Below, piece by piece: positions 49,054 to 58,169 of a DNA stretch of 64,000 bases. The DNA comes from Amorphophallus konjac. Lineage: Eukaryota; Streptophyta; Magnoliopsida; Alismatales; Araceae. Position 1 is the first letter of the stretch. Each line of letters begins with the position of its first letter. The stretch covers positions 299,696,642-299,760,641 of the forward strand of contig CM040123.1 in NCBI GenBank assembly GCA_022559845.1, given 5' to 3'. Both the position numbers and the translations under genes were made by a program. The notes beneath the pieces are model-generated. The model did no database searches. It saw only the letters and a program-made list of their open reading frames with translations, and was not told the origin of the DNA.

Positions 49054-49769
49054 GTAAAGCAGAAATGTGGAGCTTGTATTTTTGTATTTGAGCCATAATG
49101 TACTCACCATTTTCCAATAAGACAAGACTGACGAATGGATTGATCATGCCACTGCCTTCCTTGGTTCCTTGCCAGTCAACTAGCTGGTCACCTCTCACTT
49201 AGGGTGTAGCAGCTGGATGTGCGATGCGAGACAAAAACTAAGGTTTGCATTTTCTTGGATTTTACTGTTGGATAAGCAATCTCTCTGTCCCCTCTCAAAA
49301 ACTACGAATGTTATGTATGTCACTCTATTTGTAAAATGTGCCCTAGAATGTGATCTCTGATTGAGTCCCATTGATAGTTGGGAGGATCAAGCATGTCCTG
49401 TATTTTTAGAGTGGTTGTGTCAAACTTTTCAGATTTAATTCTTCCATTTCTCATTTGTGACCCTCTGTGTATTGCTGGCTAGTGGAAATGTTTGCTCATC
49501 TAGAAAGTATTGAGTGAGATTGGATGAAGAAGTAAACATCTAATTTTAATTTTGCATCTGCTGCAAACATGTGTCCAACCTAATGTATTCAAGGAGGTTC
49601 CTGAGTTGTCACTGTATGTGAGGTAGTTAAATGCATGGAGTTATGTGAGGTAGTCAAATGCATGGACTTCTGTATGGTAGATTGGATCTACTTTAGTCTA
49701 TATTAGTGAAAGTCCTATCCTGTCATGTCATTTCCAGTTTGCTTATACAATAGTTGATGTGAATGCTAT
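49054..49769. other. Spacer between the two ABCA copies
   Basis: A/T-rich intron-like sequence; no gene seen. A short duplicated phrase around GTGAGGTAGTTAAATGCATGG occurs near 49618 and 49643. Confidence 0.5.
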
Positions 49770-50175
49770 ATGGTTGGTACAGATCCAAACTTTAGGTGGT
49801 CTTTTGGACTAAAGGAATTTACACATCCCGCCATGGACACATTCTCTGCTATTGGGATGGGTGGTCCAACTTTTCCCCAAGCAATAGCCATGCTCAGTTT
49901 TATGTGTCAGATTAGTTCTGTGGTTACAGAGAGAGAGCTTAAACTTCGTCAGGTACAATTTTTTCGAGTCGGTTGTCTTAAGTATCTTATTATTTAACTT
50001 ATGTTCTGTCCACACAAACTCTGAAGAGAAAAATCTAAAGTTCCTTGTTTGAGATCGCAGGCGATGTCTATAATGGGATTATATGAGTCTGCCTACTGAT
50101 TGTCTTGGCTCATCTAGAAGACTTTTCTCACACTTATTGTAGCTCTTTGCACAATACCTTTTGGAATGATGTTTA
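49770..50175 (+). pseudogene. Captured ABCA-type transporter fragment, copy 2 (two exons)
   Basis: Exon 1 (about 49783-49952) is open: DPNFRWSFGLKEFTHPAMDTF, IGMGGPTFPQAIAMLSFMCQ, ISSVVTERELKLRQ. The intron 49953-50060 has GT...AG ends. Exon 2 (from 50061) reads AMSIMGLYESAY-stop-LSWLI and is soon broken; the copy ends near 50175. It is a duplicate of 48364-48765 with moderate divergence. Exon 1 is better preserved here than in copy 1. The stop at the Trp codon of AYW is TGA here but TAG in copy 1, so the two nonsense changes are independent. It cannot form a transporter. Confidence 0.85.
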
Positions 50176-51686
50176 AGTGTTTGGAGACACAGATATGATC
50201 AGTATTTGTATCCTGTCAGAAACTATTTCAAGCACAGACCAAGAATCCTTGCTGCAGCAAGCATTGACAGGGAAAGCTGATGATGACATGATGCCGTTGC
50301 TGCCAGAGTCTAACAGCCATGTTCCTTTGGGGCAACCACAGCAACCCACTGTGTAGGTAAAATTGATGGCTATAGGCCAATTTTCTTGTAGTGCTTCCTG
50401 TGACATATAAGAAGTTTAGAATTTGTATCAACGTGCTAGTCTTGCATATAGGAAGTTTAGAATTTGTATCAACGTGCTAGTCTTGCATATAGGAAGTGTA
50501 GAATTTTTGGTCTATCATCTTATAATTCTGGCCGAGTTTGATACTAGTAGGGACTTGAGTTTGCATGCTATTGATATCTATCCATCTTTTGGGGGTGAAT
50601 GATTGTTTTCTGTTGTAAAATGCTTATTTTTATATTTTTTATGTGGACATAATCATTCTATTATCTGATTACATAGGCGCATTGTTGACTTTGGTAGTGC
50701 ACTTGCAAGTTCACAATCAAGCATCTATATGGATCTGGGCCTACAAGGTATATCATTCATTTTCATGGAATTTTTTTAATATTGTTTGAACCACTTACAT
50801 AAGTTGTTTTCTATGGTCGGGCTTTTAAGTGAACTACATGCCCTAGACAATGACATCTTTTTAGTTCATCTATTTATACAGTCATCTTTTAAATGTACGT
50901 AGTATAGAAATCTGGAGCTGACATTTCATGTGAGGTAGCGTGCGTTCAATTGGTTTGAACTTTGATGTGATTTATGTACCAAATGGTAAGAACCAAGAAT
51001 TAGGGGGAATAGGCGTCAGGAATCTTCAATTGTTGTTTGTTTTGTAGGTCTTAACATTCAATCTCATTAAATATGTTTCACGAAATGGTAGAATAGATAT
51101 CATTCTGAATTAAATAATTGAAAGTTTGTTTCTACTCATCTGAGGAAAATCACAAATATCTCTGAGAGGTTAGAGTTCATTTGCTCTTGATTATCTAAGC
51201 AGACTGAAGCTCAAATTATGTCGGATATTTGATTTACTCTTAACTGGAAATGGTAAAAGTTTTTTGTTATTTGGTCTGAAATTTAATGTGGATCACAGGC
51301 GAGTCCTTCCATTTGAATTATTGAAAAGCAAAGAATGCAAAAGGGAGGCCATAGTAGCCTGAACCCTTGGTGTGGAATGCAGGAAAGGAAAGTTAGTTGG
51401 CACGTAGTCCTAATGTTAGGCATCATTTTTATGTTCATGTCCTCGTTTCATTTCTCACTTCTAGACATTTACATATATAATTATAATCAACTTCCTTTTT
51501 TCAAACTATCTTGTTTTGAGCCATTTTCCCATCTTTTGCAGCAATAAATCATGCCAAACATCTGCATAAATGATTATATTCTTATATATACTCATATGTC
51601 TGTATGTAAAAGGGAATAGAATAATATTTATTGAGCAATGTAACACCAGCTAACGTTGTGGTTGCTTCATCTTTCATTTTCCCTTA
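50176..51686. other. CACTA interior with short exon-like pieces
   Basis: An open stretch near 50215-50356 (SSTDQESLLQQALTGKADDD and on) ends at a stop and has no family I know. A 71-bp exon-like piece at 50678-50748, between ACATAG and GTATAT, reads RIVDFGSALAS; IVDFGSA is like a protein-kinase DFG segment, but this is weak. A 41-bp phrase near 50405-50450 is directly repeated. The rest is A/T-rich. Confidence 0.4.
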
Positions 51687-51925
51687 GATGCTGGAGGAAG
51701 CAGCTTACTATTGCCAAGGATGCTAGGCTGGTGGACATACTCTGCTATAGGGTCTCTCTAAGCCATAAACTTCTTAATGGAACAGTGAAATTCCAGATTG
51801 TGCATGAGATTGTGGATTCGGCAGTGAAAAAATTGGAGGCAGAGGTTGGAACTTTAGATGGTTTACCTATAAAGATGGCACGTGGAATCATCAATAGACT
51901 GTCCTCAAGAGCCAAAAGGTCATGA
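51687..51925 (+). pseudogene. Captured exon of a VIN3-like (VEL/VIL) gene
   Basis: After an acceptor-like TTTCCCTTAG the frame reads [52 protein letters not shown] and [11 protein letters not shown]. This matches the conserved segment after the PHD finger in VIN3-like proteins (CWKKQLxIAKDARRVDVLCYR, LGxxxKMARGIVxRLSS), as I remember the family. In plants these proteins work with Polycomb complex PRC2 in silencing flowering repressors. Only this one exon is found; the PHD finger, FNIII and VEL domains are absent, and the frame ends soon after RLSS. It is a passenger of the CACTA element, not a working gene. Confidence 0.75.
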
Positions 51926-53193
51926 AAAAGTCATTTTTTTAAAGGTCTTAGATGTAGGTTTATGTATGGATGATTCTCCGCAATCTAATCAAAAGTAGGA
52001 TTGTTATTTTTTTTCTTATGTATGTGACTTTGTGAAATTTCTTTGTGTTGGTCTATTTGTGCTTAGGCTAGATTCATCAAGTACTGAGGTAACTGAAGCA
52101 CATGCAAATATGTAAGTTGGCCATCAGACTGAAAATGTTAGTTCATATAGCAGAAAATGTGGTGAGAGACCCTACCTTGTTCATCTTTTGCATATTCTAC
52201 CTTATTCTTTTTCTCTAGTTCTTTGGTTGTGCTTACAGTTGCTATTTTTGTTGCAGTATAGATAGATTTATCACCCACGAAGTCTTTGCAATGCATTGGT
52301 AGGGAGGATACAAGTGCCATGACTGCATGCCAAGTCATCCAACCATTTGACTTCCCTTACTACCTGTCCACTAGCAAGAAAAATGTTTGTGCTTAAAGAG
52401 CACCAAGGGAAAAATATTTTACATATTTTAAAGAGTTTTTCAGTTTGTATATTTTGTTTACAAAGTGAAAAATTGAAGGTCCATGATCTGAGTTGTATGT
52501 ATAAGTCATGGATGCTATACATGTAATCATGATATTTTCATGATTTGGTTTTATAATACAACTTTGTAAAGACATTGTCTTTGTCAATGAGTACGATGCC
52601 CTATTTATATTTTTGTTAAAAGGTGTACAATTTATATACTCACGTGTTGTATAATGGTGAGTGTTTCTGTATGTCAATGAATTACGAAGAATAGGATATG
52701 TGTATTGATTGCATGTTAGAAATGTTAACTTTAATTTTTACATTTTAGGATGGTTATGTTGGTGTAATAATTAAAAATTAGAGCCGTTATAGATTGATTG
52801 TTAGTTATTGGGACAGTTTGTAAAAGAAAATGCCCTTAAAATACGTTCTTTCATGTGATTATTGTAAGATGATTTTTACATGACTATTTTTAAAATAGGC
52901 TATTTAGGGCAGTTTGAAGGCGTAATTGCCCCTAAAACATACTCATCAGAGGCATTTGGTCAACAAAATTGCCCCTATTAAAATATTTAGGGGCAATTTT
53001 TAGTGCCTCTAATGACAACATTAAGGGCATTTTTTAAAAAGTGCCCCAAAAATTTTTAGGGAATGAGGCAGCATGGGCACATTTTAAATTGCCCCTAAAA
53101 TTAATCAAACTGCCCCTAAAGATTTTTAGGGCATTTATCTCCATTTTTTGGGGCATTTCTCAAATGCCCTTAGAAGCCTATTTTCTTGTAGTG
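51926..53193. other. CACTA right part and subterminal repeats
   Basis: A/T-rich, no gene. From about 52895 to 53185 the words TAGGGGCA, TTGCCCCTA and AGGGCATTT recur on both strands, the likely transposase-binding subterminal repeats, and then the terminal inverse CACTACAAGAAAA. Confidence 0.7.
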
Positions 53194-53902
53194 GACATTG
53201 CACCAACTATATGCAAGATTGGTTCTAGACAATTTCACACATTGATATGATTTGCATATGTTACTTGACATGTTCTTGATATTTTTGGCCCAGAATGGGT
53301 AATGTTATTGAAACTCTTATGAATGGCCAATTTATTGTTTACTTGCTTGGATATTGTCAAACCTTATACTTGAATCTTCTACTTGTAAATATTTCATTCC
53401 TTCCTCGATTATTCATTGATCCTACCACTATCTTGATTGTGTGTGAGCTTTACGCCTTGCATCATATAGCATTTTCCCTCATATTTTGTTAAATTGTTAA
53501 TAACTTATATTCTACGTGATGATAGAGATGTAATAACTACTAAGCAGTTTTGCTCTCTCAGTTTCTCTTAACATTTTTCAGGTAATAATGAAGATGATCC
53601 ATCAGATGGGGAAGGGAAAGAGTGACAAGTGCCCCTACAGTTTGAAGACTTGTGTCTTTTAATTTTTTTAAGTCTAGATAGGTTAAGGTCCTGTATGAAG
53701 TCTTTTCTATTTTTCTTCTTTTGTAATAATTATAAAGTGATTCAATAACATTGTAACAATGAATTTTGATATCAATAAAAGTATATTTTGGTTATTTCTA
53801 GTCTCTTTACATATCTTGTGGTTTACTCTACTTGTCATGACTGTCGCGTTGTCACGTTCCGAGCAAGTTTCCACTGCTATCAGTTCGGGATGTGACACTC
53901 CA

Positions 53903-54165
53903 CCAGTCGGTCACCACACTTTTACAGTTACAACTACCCCTACTAGAAGATACAGATGATAAATTACGTCAAGGGGATAGATTATGACCTATGGTTGGTC
54001 ATTGAAGAAGGCGACAAAAATCATTACTACTATAAAGTATCAGTGGGACATAATAGAAAAAGAACTGGCAACACTTAATGTGCATGCACTAAGCCTCATG
54101 TTCTGTGCCCTTAGCCCAGAGGAGTTTGAAAGGGTCTGCACCTACTCCTCTGCCAAAGAGATCTG
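53903..54165 (+). pseudogene. gag: Copia (Sirevirus S2) gag, N-terminal part
   Basis: Broken frames give NYPY-stop-KIQM, VKGIDYDLWLVIEEG, then after a shift LATLNVHALSLMFCALSPEEF and SSAKEI. This is the Gag (UBN2-type) domain of copia elements (NYxYWKxRM, IDYDLWxVIExG, LxxALSPxEFxRV, AKEIWDKL). A TAG replaces the Trp of YWK. The start of gag lies before G, near 32950, and the continuation after E3 at 60297. The sequence is cut by G (at CTCCA) and E3. Confidence 0.85.
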
Positions 54166-56256
54166 TGATGGGAATCAACACCGGACACTAACTTTTTATT
54201 TTACATTTGAGTCCTTTTAGTTTGCATTTATATCCTTGGGAAGTAGATTTGCAATTATAAGGCTTTATAAGCCAATTTGTCATTCCTTAAGGATCTTTGG
54301 GTTTTTGTGTAAAAGTCCTGTAGGACCAGCAAGGGGCCCTCATCTCCTTCTCTATTGGTCCACCTAAGTCTTAGGACTCATTTGGGGCCAGTCAAAGGTC
54401 CAAGGTGGGCTTCTAGAAGCTTGACCATTCAAAGGGGACAATAGGTTAAAAATGTCCAAGATGCCACCCCTTAAGTCAAGGGGGCGCCCCCCTCTTATTG
54501 ATTTTTTATTTTGTTCTAAATCTCATGCGGAATTAAATATGTTCTATCCCCTAAGTGCCCCTCCCTTAACCTAGATCTGAGGGTAGTATTAGTCTTTTTA
54601 CATTTCTTATAAATACCATGTATTTCCATTTTTACTAGAATTAATGGAAGAAATTTATGTGAAATTGCAAAGCCCTTGGGCGCCCCTCTCTCTCCCATCT
54701 CCTTGAGGCATAGATTTTCTATGTTTCTATGGTAGATTCCCTACTCTACTTGGTGGATTCCAAGTGTTCTATCTTCTCGGGGTGTGAAGCTCCGCCGTCG
54801 CCTTCCGTTCGTGCCGCCATCGCACCGCCGCCACCATCGCCAGAGTTCTGCCCAAATCAGGATAAAGCCTCCATGTCTGAATTTTAGCTCCTAATCTACG
54901 GATCTTCTGGAGCCCAAATTTTGAGGGTAGGTTTTTCACGCCAATACCCTCTCCCAAAAAAAGTTTCCTATTTTCTAACCTTCGTTTTATATTTTTCCCA
55001 TTTCGTTATGCCCAACCCTCCAGATCTGTCTGTGTTCTGTCCTGTGTCACAGCTAGCTAGTTCTTCCATAGTTCGACCAACTTCCCCTTTTCTGATTGAG
55101 TCCAAATTTAGACTGGGTGTTCTTCTCATCTAAATACGTCTCCAAAAATTTTCCCTCGATTTTAGAAGTTCTTTTTCCCCATCAAAAAATTAAAACTCAG
55201 TCAAAGATCTGTTCTGTCCTATGCAGTCCAGATCCGACCCATCCCTGTTCTAAAATCTGTTTCTCCTATCAAATCTCCACCATAAAATCCACAAAAAATA
55301 TCCCCGTCTTTTTTACTTCCCCCTCTCCAACATTCATGAAGAGTACAACACCCAGATCCGACGTTTTCTTTCCGGTCAACGCCAACTCTCAATAAAATTC
55401 ATTTCTATCTTGTGTTTTCTGAGTCTGTCACTCAGTCTGTTCAAAAATCTACCACGAAAAATTCAGTCCCATCAAAATTCATGCCATAGTCTCTGGTTGA
55501 AGTTCTCTGAAAGAGCTTTCCAACGGCACCAATTTCGCGTTGATCCGACGTCGGGATTGATCGCAGCAGCCGTTCTCGTCGGGTCGCGCACTGCAAAACA
55601 GAAGCTTCAGTCCGTGGACAACAACTTCAACACCGGAGGATCAGAGCCGCCATCCCAGGTAGCGTCCCCCCAGGAGCCACCTTCACAGCGGTACCACTCC
55701 GGGCCCACTTGGCCCCACTGAGTAGCTGTGGGCCCCACCACCCGCAGCAAGCGTCTTCCGGACGGCACCGCCGGAGTGGATCAAAGTGCTACCCGTCGAC
55801 CCAAGATCGGTCCTCCCGGGCCCCACTTGTAGCCCGTTACCTCCCTATGTGGAGTGGGTAGTAGAAATCATTTCTGTTAATTATTGATTGATTGTTTAAC
55901 CGGGAGTTACCGTACTTGACCGAGATCGCCTTCCCCACGCTCGAAGCGTGGAGGTATCGTGTTCGCTACCTTACTCGGCATTTACTTTACCCGTATAATT
56001 TTGTATATGCCGCTGCTAGAGAGCATGATAGGGTAATTAGCTCACCATATATTGTTATTCACCGCTGCGAGCAAGAGAGCGAACCCGTCCCGTGACCGGA
56101 TCCGGGCACGAGAGAGAGCCGACCACCCTAGCTCACTACCGGTTTCTCAACCCCGCACGTCCGACGCTTCCCTCACTTAGGGACGATCGTGAGCTTGTCT
56201 AGAGTTCAAGGGTCGCATATCAACTTGGAGTCGAGTCCGCTGTCCGTCCCGCATCA
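54166..56256 (+). repeat. 5' LTR of E3
   Basis: Begins TGATGGGAATC and ends CCGTCCCGCATCA. The TATA box TATAAATA is at 54608-54615. A hairpin CCACGC-TCGAA-GCGTGG lies at 55935-55951; the 3' LTR keeps the stem with a changed loop. Confidence 0.92.
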
Positions 56257-56259
56257 GTT

Positions 56260-56271
56260 TGGTATCAGAGC
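56260..56271 (+). other. Primer binding site of E3
   Basis: TGGTATCAGAGC three bases after the 5' LTR. Confidence 0.93.
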
Positions 56272-56414
56272 GGAAGGTTGAGTCTATGGTAGTTTTGGTT
56301 TAAAAAAACATTAAAAAAAGAGTCATTTATGTCTAGGAGTCTAAGTTTAGGACGGTTGTTGCATTTACATTCCTTTAGTCGATATATAAAAAGGTGTTGC
56401 CCGAATGTTAAGTT

Positions 56415-56440
56415 ACGCCTATCGGGAAGGTCGCACATTT
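56415..56440 (+). other. Leader block shared with E2
   Basis: ACGCCTATCGGGAAGGTCGC followed by ACATTT, about 145 nt after the PBS; E2 has it at 23251-23280. Confidence 0.55.
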
Positions 56441-56552
56441 GCGAGAGAGGATCTTCGGATCCCGCAACTCTGCCACGTACCATCTTTTGGTTGAGTCTAG
56501 GTGTTTAATTTGCATATAACAACAAAAACCAAACAAAAAAAGATGCCTTTGC

Positions 56553-57764
56553 ATGCCCATTCCTAGGGATCTGTTCCCATCTTTTGCCGCTATGGCCAAC
56601 CCGTACATCCGGCCCGTCCAAGGCAATAGGTCCGTGATTGAATACATCCGGGACTATGACACGTACCGATTTGGAAAGGGAGTTGGAGAGGCGAGCACCA
56701 CGACTGCCTTTCAGTTCCAGAGAGGTTTGCGGCTTCACTTCCAGTATGAATGCCTTATCCACGACGCGTCCGCTCTGGCGCAGTCATATCTGGTTGCTCT
56801 CAAGGTTGAGCCTTTCGAGGCAAGGTTTGATGCCGCCCTTCGGTGAGTAGATGCTGCCCTTCGACAAGCATCTACCTCTCAGTCGATTCCTGAGCCGGTC
56901 GAACAGCTTGCCCCACGGTCTCACCCACCTCAGCCCGAGCCACCCGTGTTTCTAACGGGAACACTTTTCATCGCCAAGCCACTTCTTAGCTGGCTTAGGG
57001 CAGGCTTGGTCCCTACCCCACCTTGCTATCCACCTATGGACCCTACCCTGCCAATAGTAACCACCAACTCCTACCACACAACATTCCGGTCTAGTCACCA
57101 TGTCGATACATTGCATGACCTTATTATGGGATTAGACTCACAAATGAAGTTGACGCACTTATTGGCCCGAGGCTTTGACCAATCCAATAGTCGTAGCTTC
57201 ACCCATCCGGCCTTAGGGTCCATTACCTCCGTGTGCACCGTGGGTTGTGTCACCACGGAGGTTCTTCTATTCCTCCCTATGCCGGCCGAGTCTGATTTCA
57301 TTCCTTTTATCATAAGGGAGGAACCGTACTTTCTATATGAGACCACCATCCCATCTCCCTTCATGGAAGGCGACCATCAACACCTTCTAGAATTCCACAC
57401 ATGGGACCTTGAGATGAGCGAATCCATATCGAGGGGTCACACCTTCTTTGATCCCTTCGATCCCTTTCTTAGTGGGCCTCTTGGCCCACAACCTCCATTC
57501 CGCCTCTTTAGGGAAGCCACCTATCACACCCCTACCCCGCAGGATAGTCCACCTATACTCCGCACGGAGCCCGTTCATCGTGGTAAGGAAGAAGGTGAAT
57601 TCGTTTCTCATGGCCTTCCCACACCCAAGCCCAATGTCCATGATTGGTGCATCGGAGGATGTCTAGGAGTCCCCCATGACGTCAACCTCCGGTTACGTCA
57701 AATGCATGTATGGCACATATTCGGGTGTCCTAGTCTGCCCTTGCATGTGTATGGGTCGGACTAA
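56553..57764 (+). pseudogene. E3 protein: gag piece fused to the unknown C-terminal domain, one in-frame stop
   Basis: A single frame of 404 codons has one stop, TGA at 56844-56846, between EARFDAALR and VDAALRQAS. The first part (VQGNRSVIEYIRDYDTY, FQFQRGLRLHFQYE, LVALKVEPFEARFD) matches the second half of the E2 Gag domain; the first half is missing. After a Pro-rich linker comes the domain shared with E1: YPPMDPTLPIV, SYHTT, HPALGSITSVCTVGC, LLFLPM, then FFDPFDPFL (about 57450). Two Cys segments near the end, GGCLGVPHDV and FGCPSLPLHV, look like decayed forms of the E1 GCPGPP repeats. The part after the TGA has no ATG start of its own near the beginning (GTG at 56946). The function is unknown. 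Confidence 0.8.
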
Positions 57765-58169
57765 CAATAGGTTTGTCTAGGGTCTTATATGTCTGTGCAT
57801 ACATCGAGTCGAGTTGGTCCTTTGTACGCTCGCATTGTCAGTCCCTTTCGAGTGCGAGACTTGTCGGACTTTGGGATCGGCTCAACCTCAACATATCGGA
57901 TCTAGTCACATAAAGGAACCCGGCGGTGATTCTTAGTGAGTCTTTGAGCCACCTCCCTCCTTCGAGAGTGACCCCACCCCGGAGTATCCACCTCTAGCCT
58001 CATTCCACAGCAGCGTGAGCATATCGAATCTATACGGGATGAGCATCTATAGATTACTTGGAGTGGAGCGTACTCCGCGCTTCCAGGTTCGGTGACGGAT
58101 CCGCAGGAGATACTCGAGCAGCTGCACCCCTTACTCGACGGGGTCGAGTTCTTCCCACCCGGGGAGAAT
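57765..58169 (+). other. E3 3' interior with pre-PPT hairpin and PPT
   Basis: No gene seen. A perfect hairpin ACTCGAC-GGG-GTCGAGT lies at 58133-58149, 20 nt before the LTR. CCCACCCGGGGAGAAT lies just before the LTR start at 58170. Confidence 0.8.

Larger units (their letters stand above)
41882..53193. mobile_element. CACTA-family DNA transposon, 11.3 kb, with captured gene fragments
   Basis: The ends are CACTACAAAAAATTA on the left and the inverse of CACTACAAGAAAATA on the right, flanked by a 3-bp target duplication GAC (41879-41881 and 53194-53196). Excising it joins the G LTR exactly as in the 5' LTR. Subterminal regions repeat short words: GCGGCATTT and GAGGCA on the left, TAGGGGCAATTTT and TTGCCCCTAAAA on the right, as in CACTA elements. 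No transposase (TNP2-like) frame is visible, so it is probably non-autonomous. The inside holds exon-like pieces of plant genes and a LINE piece. Confidence 0.92.
33001..53897 (+). mobile_element. G: gag-only gypsy-type element with two later insertions in its 3' LTR
   Basis: 5' LTR 33001-35990, interior 35991-37397, 3' LTR 37398-53897 including a Sirevirus fragment and a CACTA transposon. The 5-bp target duplication is perfect: CTCCA at 32996-33000 and 53898-53902. The interior is only 1.4 kb and contains a broken gag and a PPT but no pol. The LTRs have diverged clearly more than those of E1 or E2, so G is older. Confidence 0.93.
37398..53897 (+). repeat. 3' LTR of G, interrupted
   Basis: LTR pieces are 37398-37972, 40211-41881 and 53197-53897, together about 2.95 kb and collinear with the 5' LTR. 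About 38 bp present in the 5' LTR are missing at the S3 junction. The end GATGTGACA is followed by the target duplication. Confidence 0.9.

Noticed and set aside
50678..50748. Captured protein-kinase exon (IVDFGSA)
   Set aside because: Seven matching residues in a 71-bp piece are too little to call; kept only as a remark.
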